NCBI GenBank assembly: GCA_009760855.2
Contig: WPIO01000066.1
Location: forward strand, 1,014,501-1,078,500
Length of the DNA stretch: 64,000 bases
Reading direction: 5' to 3'
DNA from: Cristatella mucedo
Taxonomy: Eukaryota > Bryozoa > Phylactolaemata > Cristatellidae
Shown here: one piece after another, positions 46,362-58,193 of the stretch
Numbering within the stretch: the stretch's first letter is position 1
Layout of the letters: the number at the start of each line of letters is the position of its first letter
The notes under the pieces: generated by a model
What the model saw: only the letters and a program-made list of their open reading frames with translations
Told to the model about the DNA's origin: nothing
Databases searched by the model: none
Program-made: the position numbers and the translations under genes

Positions 46362-47055
46362 CTCTAATGTAATGTAATGTATCTCCGTCAGTAACTCCAC
46401 AAAGTCATAAAGACCATGTGGGCGTTACGCAGGAGAGTTTTGTATAGCTCACTCACAGCCTAAGCGGCTTTTGGTACGCATTCGGTACCCAACAGACTTC
46501 GTCTCACGCAACAAAGAGAAAGTGGGAAGCATAGCAGAGTCAGGAGAGCAGTTGAGGTAGTGAGTAGCAAAGAAGTAGCAGTTCAGGACCGCTGAAAAAG
46601 ATGTGCCATAGTCGGCAGTTGGAGAGTAGATGTCGTTGCGTAAGAATTGTGGAAGCGAGTTCCACAGTCTAGGACCTGCAGAGCTAAAGCTTCTGTCGCC
46701 GACTGTCTTTAAGCGGAGGAATGGGACAGCTAATTTATTGTCCACACAGGACCTGAGGGCGCGAACAGGCTGAAACTGATGTAGCAGTTCAGCTAGATAC
46801 GAAGGAGCCAAGCCGTGGCGGGCCTTGTGGGTCAGCGTAAGAACTTTGCTCCGTATCCTTTGCTCAACCGGCAACCATCGTAGCTCTTCCAGAAAAGGTG
46901 ACACGTGCTCAAATCGCTGGGACTTGAAGACCAGCCTTGCAGCCATATTCATAGTCTGCTGTAGTGGCATATTAGCTTTCTTTGGCAGCTCAGCCAAAAG
47001 GGAATTACAATAATCAAGCCGAGACAGAACTAAAGAGCTAGTTAAATTTTTCCTT
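46362..47055 (-). mobile_element. LINE-B 3' end, largely intact frame
   Basis: TAATGTAATGTATCTCCG tail. The minus strand is open for 182 codons (46,997-46,449), from KKANMPLQQTMNMAARLVFK through EELRWLPVEQRIRSKVLTL to the C-terminus. One of the better preserved LINE-B ends; 5'-truncated at about 47,055. Confidence 0.93.
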
Positions 47056-47059
47056 TACC

Positions 47060-48868
47060 TGTCATGCATAACTAAGATCATTATGCTGCTACGCATATCT
47101 AGAATCATGAAATTGTTATTTAGCCTCAGGTCATGTCCGAGCATCTTCCAAAAAAGCTGTAGTCAGGCCACTTCTCGAGAAAGCGACACTGGACCGAGAG
47201 AACTTGAGCAATTACCACTCAGTCTCCCTTCTAATATTCCTATCAAAGACACTAGAACAAGTCGTGGCAGACCCGGTGAAGTTGTGTTGAAACTTCAAAC
47301 CTAGCTAGTAACTTCCAGTCTGGCTTTAGAGCTAATCACTCCATAGAATCAGCATTGCTTAGGGTGAACAACAACCTACTTAGGAATACAGACAAGGGTA
47401 GAGTATCTCTGCTTGTTTTGCTCAATATTTCGGCAGCTTTTAGTAATATAATACTACAAATAATGATAATAATAATGCACTTGATAAGGCGCCTTCAGAG
47501 TACTCAATCTCTTCCTAAGAGCTTTACATTTACTGCAAAGGGAATATTAATCATCAAGTTGCCCTAGAGCTCTTTGATCTCACGTAAGCATCACTGGCAA
47601 TGCACTGTAATGGGTCAGGTCCTACTTCGGAGGGATACTCCAGAGCAATGACGTGAATGAACGAAGGTCACCCAATGCGCGTCTGAAATATGGGGTGCCT
47701 CAGGGATCCTTGCTAAGTCCGGTTCTTTTCACGGTTTAAACTTTCCCTCTTGCCGATGTGATTGCCAAGAAAAGCCCAGGCTTTTATATCTATGTGGATG
47801 ACAGGCAGTTGTGCCTTTGCTTTGATCCATCTCAGCCACCAAGCTCCTCAAATTCTCTCAACCTACTTGCTGCATGTATCGATTACAAATGCATATGGAT
47901 GGCAGGCAATTTTCTTAAATTAAAGAAGGTAAAACTAACTTAGTAATTAAATGCAAACCAAGTGTGATTTAGAAATTTGACACGTTAACACTCAAAATCG
48001 GCACTGCCAGCATATCTCATGTTAAATCTGCACAAAATCGAGGTGTTATGTTTTAAACTGATCTCTCGTTAGACGACAACACCAACTCCACAGTCAAGTC
48101 TGCCTACTTTTAGCTGCATACTAATGCAGAAATTCGGGCTTGTTTAGGTAAGGATACCGATTCCAAGTTGGTCCATGCATTTGTGACATCCCATCTTGAC
48201 TTCTGTGACTCACTGCTTGTTTGCCTGCCGGAAAATGCAATCAGGGGCTTATAGGTGGTGTGAAACTCTGCAGGTCTGTCCTGCGCTTCACAGTTGCCGC
48301 GTCACACGAATTTTCGCCGACCAGCATTGGCTACCAGTCAAGTAACAAATCGATTTCAAGATCTTGTCGCTCACGTTTAGGTCACTTCATTCTTTTGCTC
48401 CAGCCTATCTCTCAGATCTGCTCCCCACTAGGCCAAGCATCGTCCCACCCACTATTCGGAATCTAACAGCTTGCCAATACCTCGTACAAACCTCAAATCC
48501 TTTGGAAACTATGCATTTAGTTCCTATGCTCCCAAAGCCGAGAAACTTATCCCGACTTGCGTCATAGCACTACTGGACCTAACCACATTAAAACAAAACT
48601 TTAAGCACTCATATTTAGGGCAGGATTTTGAGGGTTCCTATGATTCGTCATTTATGTGCCAATTCGTGCTGACACAGTACATGCTGCCTCTAATCACACT
48701 TTCATGCTGACCCTGTGCATGAAACCCTTGAACATGTTATTCATGTTGTTTACCAAGCTTGACACCGCTCAACTTTAATTTTGCTACCTTTGCAGCAAAT
48801 GTAAAGCGCCTAGAAAGAGATTGAGTTCTCAGACGGAGCTTAATCAAGGGTGTAGTCATTATTGTTAA
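47060..48868 (+). mobile_element. LINE-A copy (RT to 3' end)
   Basis: The plus strand includes the SLEKATLDRENLSNY/SVSLLIFLSKTLEQV region (47,170-47,270), a gap filled by a reverse LINE-A end at 47,458-47,545, GVPQGSLLSPVLF near 47,695, a YVDD catalytic box at 47,791-47,802, the C-terminus and a mutated stem-loop ending near 48,868. Many frame breaks. Confidence 0.88.
47458..47545 (-). mobile_element. Minimal LINE-A 3'-end insertion
   Basis: About 88 bp: (TAA)n, GCACTTGATAAGGCGCC, the loop and AGAGCTTTACATTTACTGCA, reversed relative to the surrounding LINE-A, which resumes as CTCTTTGATCTCACG. Confidence 0.82.
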
Positions 48869-48889
48869 CCTTTATCTCTTCTGGGCTCC

Positions 48890-50190
48890 TGTCACGATAA
48901 TTATCGCGACTTAGTTGCATTATGTATCGATGAAATCCACTCATGGATTGCAGCAAAGTTTCCTAAATTGAAAGAAGATACCAGCAGATTACTATTTACG
49001 TGTGATCAACATGATTCAGAACATGATAGGTAATCCTACAATAGGCTCAGCTAGCACATAACCAGTTGAATGCAGACCTAATCTAGGTGTTCCGTTCCAT
49101 AGTTACTTTTCATTAGATGGCCAAATCAGTTCCACAGTCAAGTCTTCATAATTTCGGCTATATTTCAAAGCTATAATTCGGGGTGATACCACATTGCTAA
49201 CAATCGGCCTCCTTTATCCATAGATACCACATCTGAAGTGATCCAGACATTCGTAATGTAATGTATCTCCGTCTGTAACTCCACAAAGTCGTTAAGACCC
49301 TGTGGGTGTCACGCAGGGTAGTTTTGTATAGTGCACTCACAGCCTAAGCGGCTTTCCGTACGCATTCGGTAGCCAACAGACTTCGTCTCACGAAACAAAG
49401 AGAAAGTGGGAAGCATAGCCGAGTAAGGAGAGCAGTTGAGGTAGTGAGTAGCATGGAAGTAGCAGCTCAGGACTGCTGAAAAGGATGAGCCACAGTCGGC
49501 CAGTAGGAGTTCTTGACTTCACAGGCTCTACTTCTCTAAGTCACTGCTTGTCGGTCGACCGGCCGGTGCTACCAGACGCTTACAGATGGTGCACAACTAT
49601 GCATCTAGGCTTTTCTGACATGAGATTTGCAGTTGCCACATTATGCTACTTCTCACGGACCTGTACTAGCTCCTAGTCAAGCAACGCATCGACATAAAGG
49701 TTCTTTCATTCACTATTATGTACGGTTATTCTTAGGCTTGAGGCTACCAAAAAGATCTAATAACCCACCATATTAAGCATACTTAACACCACTTTTCTGA
49801 AACTAGTAGTTTCCCAATACCTTAAGGACCCTTAAGTTCTTACCCGACGTGCCTTCAATCCGAATGCTCCAAAAGGTTGGAACTCACTACCGACGCCCGT
49901 CACAACTTCCATTGACTGGGCCATTTTAAAAGAAAACTAAATATATTTATTTCTCCCAGCATTTATCGGGTCCTTGTGATGATCACTGTATGTGATCATG
50001 CTCGCCCACACTGTGAGCGCCGTCACTAACCGTATTTGCAAGCCGACCTTGTGGGTGTCACCTCTAACCACTTTATCCTTGCTGTAATGTAGCACACTAC
50101 TACTAACCATTCGATCATGCTTACTTTGCAGCAATGTCCAACGCCTAGAAAGAGATTGAGTTCTCTGAAGGCTCTATACAGGGTAATATC
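48890..50190 (+). mobile_element. Old LINE-A copy with nested LINE-B
   Basis: The plus-strand segment for IDEIHSWIAAKFPKLKEDTS starts near 48,925 and runs to the LGVPFHSYFSLDGQISS region. After the LINE-B at 49,254-49,508 it resumes with CTTGACTTCACAGG (RLDF-like) through a degraded C-terminus to the stem-loop at about 50,150-50,180. Confidence 0.75.
49254..49508 (-). mobile_element. LINE-B 3' end inserted in LINE-A
   Basis: TAATGTAATGTATCTCCG tail, stem-loop and C-terminal coding sequence of about 250 bp on the minus strand, ending at GTCGGCCAGTAGGAG. LINE-A lies on both sides. Confidence 0.88.
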
Positions 50191-50221
50191 AATATCATTA
50201 GCTCTGTACAGGGTTATATCG

Positions 50222-50365
50222 ATGTCATTATTAATGAATGAGGTCGGGGGTTTGAATCCTGCTATTGGGCTATCCTTTATTAACAACTACATGTTGCAGT
50301 GACATCTATTAGGGCTCTTCTGCTGCAATGCAACTGGATCTGTTAAGTCAGCTAATATTTATTCA
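50222..50365 (+). mobile_element. SINE-B, head truncated
   Basis: Begins at GAATGAGGTCGGGGGTTTGAATCC (B-box region, mutated), then the GGGCTATCCTTTATTAACAA body and the TCTGTTAAGTCAGCTAATATT tail. The A-box half is missing. Confidence 0.7.
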
Positions 50366-50639
50366 TTTATGTTAAAATCATTTATGTTAAAATCATGTGC
50401 ACATTTCAGCAAATATTGTCTTGCAGGTTTAACTGCATGTAAAATGATCTTATTGAAATTGACCCAAGACTTGTAAGTTCGTTCACCGCAAATTAAGCAC
50501 ATGAAACAGCAGAATGTTTTTTACTCACAAAAACTGCTTTACGACCATCAAACAGGTCAACTTACAGGTCTAAAAATGTAACACAACATTTCCTCCTTCT
50601 GCTATCTCAGAATACTGATACGAAATACTTGTCCATGGT

Positions 50640-51545
50640 CCGTGTTAGTATTGACGATCTCACAATTATACGTGTTTGATCATTACGGCACCCCAAGCTT
50701 ATGGCTGGACTAGGCGTTGCTTCTCTAACAGGTGATGCTGCCGGGAGACCATCACCAAGTGCTTGGAGTTCGGGTCCCGTTTTTAGCAGTTGCCTAAATT
50801 TTGAAAGTTTCGTTAAGAAGAATGCTTCCACAGCTAGCCAACCCCTCCGATTCCTATCTAAGCTTAGGAACTATATTTGACGGTTTCTTGCAACATATTT
50901 AACTAGCTTCCTTATTACGTCTCAACTAGAGTATTGCAATTCTGTTTCGTTGGGCTACAAAAAAAGTCAACACGTTACTGCAGCTAGCTATGAATATGGC
51001 TGCAAAGGTAGTTTTCGAATCCCAAAGGTTTGACCATTGTCTCCTTTGCTAGAATAGCTTGGATGGCAGCTGGTTAATCAACGGATTCAGAGAAAAGATT
51101 TTATACAGGCCCATAAGGCCCGCTGCAGTTCGGCTCAGCAATACTTAGCTTAACTGTTGCACCCATTTTTACCTCCTCATGGCCTCTGGTCTGTATGGAT
51201 AACAGATATTAGCTGTTCAATTCCTCTGCTAAAATACCGTTGGCGGCAGAAGTTTTTCCTCGGCATGTCATAGCCGGTGAAACTGACTTTCCCGACTCTT
51301 ATACAGCAAAAGGTACTCTCCTGCTGCGAACTTTGGCACATCTTTGGCTCAATTACCTCAACTGTTCTCCTGACTTTGCTGTTGTCCTCACTTTCTCTTT
51401 ATTGAGTGAGATAATGTCTCTTAGTTACCGAATGCGTACCGAAAGCCTCTTAGGCAGTGAGTGGGCTACACAAAACTTTCCCAAATACCCACATAGTTGT
51501 TTCTGCCTTTAAGGCGTTACAGAAGGAGATTGATTAAAACAAATT
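50640..51545 (+). mobile_element. Old LINE-B copy
   Basis: Plus-strand matches from the VAGLDA..LTGDAAGRPSPSAW region (RPSPRARNLG in others) through SIASHHI-, LAELLHQF- and MLPTFSLLRE-like stretches to a decayed stem-loop. Heavily frameshifted. Confidence 0.75.
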
Positions 51546-51942
51546 ACATGAGATAGTACATAGTATCACTGCTATCCATGCCTTGCTGAGGCTACATTCG
51601 TCGAGCGGCGGACTAATCTTGTTCCTAGCGCCTCAGCGAATATCAATAACAGGATTTACCTGCGATCGGAGCTGGTTAGCAGAAACTAAAGTGGTAAATT
51701 GAACAAGCCACGGCTCCATTAAATATTGGCTGTAAAAAAACCCAAATAGTCAATAGGGTCAGGAAATGGTGTCCGACTCTTTGACGGAGGATGAAGAGCT
51801 TTAGTAGGAAGGCGGTGAGAGATCACGAATAGCAGAAATATCGGTGGCAAGTTGCTGTGACACGTCGCTAGCGTCCAATAGGGTTCATATAACCTTTAAT
51901 GAAAATAGTAATGCAATTATACAAGCTCTATATAATGCGTCG
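51546..51942. other. No gene recognised
   Basis: Unassigned sequence left of the GA microsatellite. Confidence 0.3.

Positions 51943-52021
<79 letters not shown>
51943..52021. repeat. (GA)n microsatellite
   Basis: Near-perfect GA repeat of about 78 bp. Arg-Glu and Ser-Leu frames through it are artefacts. Confidence 0.97.
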
Positions 52022-52022
<1 letters not shown>

Positions 52023-52371
52023 AACAGCACCTGCCAGGCTCTTTACATATGGTGTTAAGAAGCATGTCGATGTGGTTTGCAATGACATACACAGCCTCAG
52101 AATGGGTAAGTCCCGAATCATAATTTAAAAAAAACTCAGAAAGAGCTACTTTGAGGCATTCATAATGCCAGGTTGGCTTAATCTTAGGTCGCACAACCAT
52201 GACAAGGCTGTAAAATCAGTTGTTGAGCATTGGGCAACAGAGCGAAGCAAATGTTTCAGGACATTTTCAGGGTATGTCTGGGGCATGGGAGATTCAATAG
52301 CCAACCAAATTCGTAGCATTTCTGCCACTGCCGCTTTGGTTGGTCGAGAGCCGGAGCGGAGGCTTGGCTCC
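52022..52371. other. Unassigned; one protein-like frame
   Basis: Plus-strand 52,165-52,386 is open for 73 codons (MPGWLNLRSHNHDKAVKSVV, later WGMGDSIANQIRS) and runs into the LINE-B at 52,372. It may be an exon or transposon fragment. No domain recognised. Confidence 0.25.
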
Positions 52372-52800
52372 TTCGTACCTAGCTGAACTGCTACATCAGT
52401 TTCAGCCTGTTCACGCCCTCAGGTCCTGTGTGGACAATAAATTAGCTGTCCCATTCCTCCGCTTAAAGAAAGTTGGCGACAGAAGCTTTAGCTCTGCAGG
52501 TCCTAGGCTGTGGAACTCGCTTCCACAATTCTTACGCAACGACATCTACTCTCCAACTGCCGACTATGGCACATCTTTTTCAGCGGTCCTGAACTGCTAC
52601 TTCTATGCTAATCACTACCTCAACTGCTCTGCTAACTCTGCTATACTTCCCACTTTCTCTTTGTTGCGTGAGACGAAGTCTGTTGGCTACCGAATGCGTA
52701 CCAAAAGCCGCTTAGGCTGTGAGTGCGCTATACAAAACTCTCCTGCGTAACACCCACATGGTCTTTATGACTTTGTGGAGTTACTGACGAAGATACAAGG
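52372..52800 (+). mobile_element. LINE-B 3' end, intact C-terminal frame
   Basis: Plus-strand frame open to 52,750 covers LAPSYLAELLHQFQPVHAL, RSFSSAGPRLWNSLPQF and RETKSVGYRMRTKSRLG. It ends in the stem-loop and GACGAAGATACA. The ATG upstream at 52,340 lies outside the element. Confidence 0.92.
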
Positions 52801-54499
52801 CTGAGGGTGACGCAATCAGCGACTAGCAAGGTCGGGAGGCCAGTCGATGTCCGCCAGCCCCTCTTGCATAAAGCCGGTCGAGGTGACAGAAAAAAAGGAC
52901 AGGGCATGCTTCCGCGGAAGCCTCGACAAATACCAAGGATAGCTGATTCAGCTCCCTAATTTTCATAACTGCTGTAGAGTCTCCGTCGCTGTTGTCATCG
53001 CTTGCACTGAAACCACTGACCTGCACCGTGAAGAGCGATCACCTTACCCCTACGCTAAAACTCAGAACCTCCCGTGCCCGAGGGAAGCCTTCCGAATGCA
53101 CTCGCCACTACTACCATGTCCGCTTGCACAGTGCTCAAGGTCTACGGTGTTTATTCAGCCTAGCACATTCCTATTTGACCTACAATTTGGCTAGTCGGCC
53201 GATATGCTACAGCTTTGAGAAACGAGTTAGTTTTCTTCTTTTGTGCAAGTGTGGTCAACTCAGCAGGATATCGTGATGTCAGTTGGGGTTGAGTAGAAGG
53301 TTATGGGAGAATACTAATCAAAAGCTTAGCTTCTTAAGGGCTTAGCGTTGGCTTAAGTTACAGCTGAATGACTTGAGTCAGAAGAGTTGAATGTATGCTA
53401 CAGTTTTCAATACGGTTTGATCTGTGACTTATAAGTTAATAACTAATTGTAGGTGAATAATAATGCCGGAGACAAGATCAGTACACTTGGAGCTTTAAAC
53501 CGGATATCTGCATTATTAAAAACAGCTAATTGGTTGGGAAGTATGAAGCTATTAGAGCATTTCAAACTGACGGTCTAAAATAATTAAGTATATAGGCACA
53601 GCCTTTAGGTTTTCCTTCTTCATCGAATCTTGGTTGTCTTCTATTACACGTGACTGTGTTAAGCCACAGCTCACTAGATCTGGTGGAAATAGCAGTAGGA
53701 CGGAATACAATATTTTTTATTATTAACAGACAGTAAAAACTGCAGTAAAAGAATGCATCTAGAGTCCATAATTTAGTAATTAGAAATGTGAATGCCGATA
53801 AAGAGAACCACATGATGAAGCCTTACACGTTTCATCTGGATGTTTGATTGTAGACAATATCCTTTTTAATTGAGCAGTTAAATATTGTCCGACTAAGCAT
53901 TTATCCCAGCTGTGAAGTATTTACAGTTTTTAAATCACCGGCGTAGAAAAAACAATCTTTAGGTGTAAATTTAATGTGATTTGCATGTTTTAAAGACGAG
54001 AGTAGAGTAGAAAGTCATATGTAATGCTCATTAAACCCAAATGCAAATACATTTCTTAAGCAGCTAACAACTCTACGGTATTTGTGACTGCACAAAACTT
54101 ACGTCCATAAATTTTCAAAAGATTCAACACGACCAGAAAACAAGCGCACCATGAAAGAAAGAACATTTTGATCACACAACTGGGTTCAATGCTTCAAGAC
54201 TTCAAGTGAACCCACACTGCAAATATTTCGCCAGTGGCGACTTGCTTTGTTAATCGTTGTGCCAGAGTTTAAAAGCTTTCTATTCAGCAAAATACATTCT
54301 CTCAGCATTCCTGATGGCGTTAAAGCTACGAAAATCCAACTGAAGTGGCAAATTGTCTTAGCTTGCAACGAGTGATAAGTGGCAAATAATAGTTAGTCCT
54401 TCAAGGTTCTTAATTCTGACTGTGGCTTTACATTCATTCGATTTTTTTGTTTTATCTCTTACCCACAGCTTGTAGATAGACAAATCGAGCTACAACCGT
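52801..54499. other. No confirmed gene; GC-richer head and possible Ig-like scrap
   Basis: 52,810-53,210 is GC-richer. On the minus strand the frame at 53,026-52,823 follows an acceptor-like CTTCACGGTGCAG and contains DSTAVMKIRELNQ, reminiscent of an Ig E strand, but no F-strand Y-x-C follows, so I do not call a gene. 53,240-53,330 has a faint LINE-A 3' UTR match. The remainder is AT-rich and unassigned. Confidence 0.25.
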
Positions 54500-56280
54500 A
54501 CGTTTGCAATTGGTGACTTACACGGCTGGCCTACTCTTCTGTGAAAGTCGCAACGGCAGTAATTCAACCCCTTCTTGCCAAATTGCTCCAATTCTCCGTC
54601 TGGCAGCATTTGCATGTCACGGGTGAGTCAGCAATATTCAGCCGTCAGGCGCTGGTATAGCCATCTGCAGTACCCCCCGAATAGGCATTCGCAATCTTAC
54701 CAATAGACACGGATTCCGATAGTGTAGGTAAGTTTTTGTGACCAGGCGATCCCCTTCTAGTTTAGGTAGCGGCACAACGCGTGCATTAAAACCTGAAGCT
54801 AAATTATCGCCAACGACAAGGGCGAAGCGACCGATGTTCTAAACTCAGTGCTAAAAGCAGCACCATGATAAATAAAAAAAAGCGCATACAACTGCCAGCA
54901 GACTACGGCTGTCACGGCACGCGATTTCCAAGTGATCCGTACACAGCTCACGGCAAGCAACTGGTCCCATGAAAAACAGCGATACACTGCAATTAACCCC
55001 TATACACGGCGAAAAGCTGCAATGCAGCTAAAATTTCTAAAATAAACGTCAGAAAACTAAGTTGCAGTTTAGATTCTAAATTGTAAAGAATGCTGCTATA
55101 TATTTCATGCAGTTACATTTGCATGTTCTCGTGCTACGGCCTCCGATAGAGTGGGCCAGCTGACCTGTTTATGTTTTTGAACGGCGATACATCTAGCAGT
55201 CAGACAAAACGCTTCACGAAACTGCGGTTTTGATTCCAATTTTATATGGAAGAATATGGATAGGTTACAATCCACAGCTAATGTGATTGGGCTTTCGCAT
55301 TTTAATGCTAGGATCTCCAGAGGCCCGACTCTTGCGGAAGCCACAAGTTAATTGAACTGCGATACAGCTGACCTTTCCACGAAAGGCTTCGCGCAACTGT
55401 CGTTTAATTTCAATTAATGGTGAATAGTATGTTACCCTGACCAGCCAAATTTTAGCTGATTTCACGTGAACGTTCTCAGCCTAAACCCCGTGATGTTCCA
55501 GCCCAAATTGCACCCCTTAACAGTGGAACTGCGACAAAGCTGCCATTTTCTCAAAAAAGCTAGGCGAAACTGCGGCTTTGATTCAATATTACAGCAAACT
55601 GGGTTCACAGTTTAGCACTTGATATCATGCGATTACGCTTAGGTATTCCAATCCACCGACCACAAGCTGCGAATTAGCACCACCAGATATTCTAACAGTA
55701 CCGCAGCTGCCATTTTCACGATAAAGTTTGCGAAACTGACTCTTTGATTCTTCTTTAAAAAACCGTGCTCCTGGTTTACCCACCAACATTCACGCTATTT
55801 CTCTTTCCCGATTTCACTCGGAAGCCTTCATTATCCCGATCCATTAAGCCTGCCTTAATGTTCATATCGCCGCACAATTGCAATTTCAAAGATATATGTC
55901 GCACTACTCTGGCTTTGATTGCAAATTAAAAAAAAAATGCTCCGCTTTTGCCTACTATGTTTCATGCTGCTGCGTACTCGCCTTCTTGCGAAATGTATTT
56001 CCTTGCATGACGCCCAGTCCTACATTTTTGAATTGCGAAAAAGCCACAATTTCCTCAATATGAATAGAACTAACGAGATTTTGATCGTCTATACTATTGA
56101 AAAATTGATATTTACGGTTGCCACCTAAACTACATTCCGAAAGACATGAATTTCCATACAAGGGCCTCCAACGACCTGACCTGCTCAGCATTAATAATTG
56201 CAACACAGCTACTCTTTAAAAATATGCTTGGCAATATCACTCACTTCACAACGAAATTTGTTTGACAAATGATAAATCGG
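54500..56280. repeat. Duplicon copy 2 with ~170-bp tandem units
   Basis: Collinear with 665-1,910 (shared strings include CAGTAATTCA, TTTAGGTAGCG, AAAACCTGAAGCT and CATGAAAAACAGCGATA). Tandem-unit anchors (TTTGATT or its variants) fall at 55,069, 55,228, 55,403, 55,577, 55,743 and 55,914; after a first step of 159 the spacings are 175, 174, 166 and 171 bp. Each unit has the order GCGACACAGCTGCCATTTTC, AAAGCTTCGCGAAACTGCGG, TTTTGATT with variation. The array fades by about 56,280. It lies 1.9 kb downstream of the minus-strand membrane exon at 58,194. Confidence 0.78.
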
Positions 56281-56514
56281 GTTTTCTATTATTATGACAT
56301 CACTACCCTAAGTGCGTGACGCCTAAAGTAAGCTTGGTTTTCGCATTCAGTGGCAATATGTAGGCAGGCTGGCCTGCCCCCGCGATGTGAGACCCTAGCG
56401 CCGGAATAACCATGCATATTGTGAAGAATGCAGAATGATCTTATGCAAAATTTGTTGCTTAATAGTCAAATCTTGATTTTCAATTTGAATCAAAACCGCT
56501 GTCACATGACAAAA

Positions 56515-57290
56515 TTAATAAAAATAATAATACACTTGATAAAGCGCCCTCAGAAAACGTAATCTCTTTCTAGGTGCTTACATTTGCGGAAAAGGAAAGA
56601 ACTCTCGAATGGTAAGAGGAATAATGCTTGATAAGCGACATTAATAACATGGTTATGGGCGACATGCACAGGGTCGGCACGCAAGGGTGGTAAGTGGCAG
56701 CATGCGAAGTGTCAGCAGGCGTAAGAACATGAAGAACGAATATCGGGGACCTACTAAATGCTGCCACAAATAGGTTCGTTTTTAACTTCGGTTTAAACGC
56801 GGTAAAGTCAAGGATGTCGTGTCTCATGTCTGGAGTGAGTTATAGGCTTTGGGATAATACAAATCAAACTAGAGGCACGCTTTCGAAAGTGTTTGTGGTT
56901 CGTACGAAGTAAATAGTTAGTTTTCGAAAAACAGGGGCTACGAAGCTTATCCTGGTGGGAGAGTAGATCTGATAGACTGTATACAGCCAAAAAATGAAGT
57001 GCCCTAAATAGGAACGACAGAAAAATCATCGACCTGTTGCTTGACTGATAGCTAGTGAAGGTCGGCGGGTGTGATGTGTGTGGCAACTGCGAGGCTCACG
57101 ACAGGCAAGCCTGGCTACAGAGTTTTGCATTAGCTGCAAGCACCTGATTGCACATACCGGTAGTTCCATAGCAAGGGTAGAATCATTGATCTTGTCCGTC
57201 TTCTGGACAAATACCCTCTAGGAACAGTTAGCTCAATTATCACAGGGTTTATCAGGTAAGGACCTAGCCTGGGAGCGGTTGAGGAGAATG
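56515..57290 (-). mobile_element. LINE-A 3' end plus linker scrap
   Basis: AATAATAATACACTTGATAA and the stem-loop open the copy. 3' UTR and degraded C-terminus run to about 57,165. 57,166-57,290 then matches the LINE-A linker region (compare 22,960-23,070), showing an internal deletion of the RT core. Confidence 0.82.
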
Positions 57291-57294
57291 TTAT

Positions 57295-57436
57295 AAAAGA
57301 TAATTCATTTATATAGTGCCCAAAGAGAACTTAATCTCTATTCAGGCGCTTCGCATATGCCTCGGGGCTCGAGCCCAAGACCTCAGTCAGACCTTGGTCG
57401 GGGCGAGCACCTAAACCGCTGGACCAAACCAGCTGA
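57295..57436 (-). mobile_element. SINE-A copy
   Basis: Minus-strand head (AGCTGGTTTGGTCCAGCGGTT, A-box region), B box near 57,370 (GGGCTCGAGCCCCGAGG-like) and the 3' stem-loop GAAGCGCCTG, AGATTAAGTTCTCTTTGGGC, ACTATATAAAT. Closely similar to 37,495-37,630. Confidence 0.88.
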
Positions 57437-58115
57437 TCATTAACATCAGCATGTTTAGATAATGCGTCTGATATTCAATAACGTAATTGATATTATTTTT
57501 TATTATAGTTACTATATTATTGTTTTTGGTCCCAAATGAAGATGTTGTTCGTCAATATAAATTACTTTAGCTTTATCAATACTGCCTAACCTGCAGTAGT
57601 ACTACAATGTTTGGTACATTCGTGCCTTAGTTTATCAATGGCCTCCTCGAAAAGATTTTGGTAGTCGCCAGAATCATCTCACTAAAAATTTCTTTAATTC
57701 AAAAGAGGTGCCGTAAGAAGTTAAAATCATGAAAGCAGCTATTAATCAGCAAACCGGATACCATCCATTTCCGATTAGGTGTTTTCACGGAAAAAGGAGC
57801 ATTGAATAACTACAGATTTGTTTACGCATCAACGAATAGAGAGATTACAATAAAGTATTTGAACTTGAGAGCGATAATTGAGACTTACCGAAAGACGGTG
57901 TTGAGTTTGTAAGCTACGAATTGGCTCTGGCCTCCCTCTCTCAAAAGAAATTGTTGAGATACCTCAGAGCCAAGACAGATTTTTTAGGACAATGCCAATG
58001 TTTGATTAGCAAGTATTTGAGAGAGCTTGGTGAGAAAAAAAATTAAATTTTTGACGGATGATACATTACTGCTGTCTGTAGTAATGTATTATCTAACAAT
58101 GATCAACAAATCCAC
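57437..58115. other. Unassigned; one protein-like plus-strand frame
   Basis: Plus strand 57,878-58,046 reads DLPKDGVEFVSYELALASLS and continues with a K/R-rich stretch to a stop. It is about 55 codons with helical, charged composition and no ATG. It could be a terminal exon of an unknown gene or chance. Confidence 0.2.
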
Positions 58116-58121
58116 TTTATT
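58116..58121 (-). promoter_or_regulatory. Candidate poly(A) signal of paralogue-2 gene
   Basis: AATAAA on the minus strand, 73-78 bp after the TGA region of the exon ending at 58,194. Position and strand fit a cleavage signal for that gene. Confidence 0.45.
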
Positions 58122-58193
58122 CGATATGTGATCGAACTCAAAGTAAAATCGACTACGATAAAAAAATATCCTTCTTAGTTTTCTGCTATTTTT

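Noticed and set aside
51844..52200. Frames with Arg-Glu or Ser-Leu repeats
   Set aside because: Artefact of the (GA)n microsatellite.
55105..55465. Two minus-strand frames sharing an REAF..CIAVQ string, suggesting a repeated protein domain
   Set aside because: The shared string is the ~170-bp tandem unit read in one frame. Other units of the array are interrupted in that frame.
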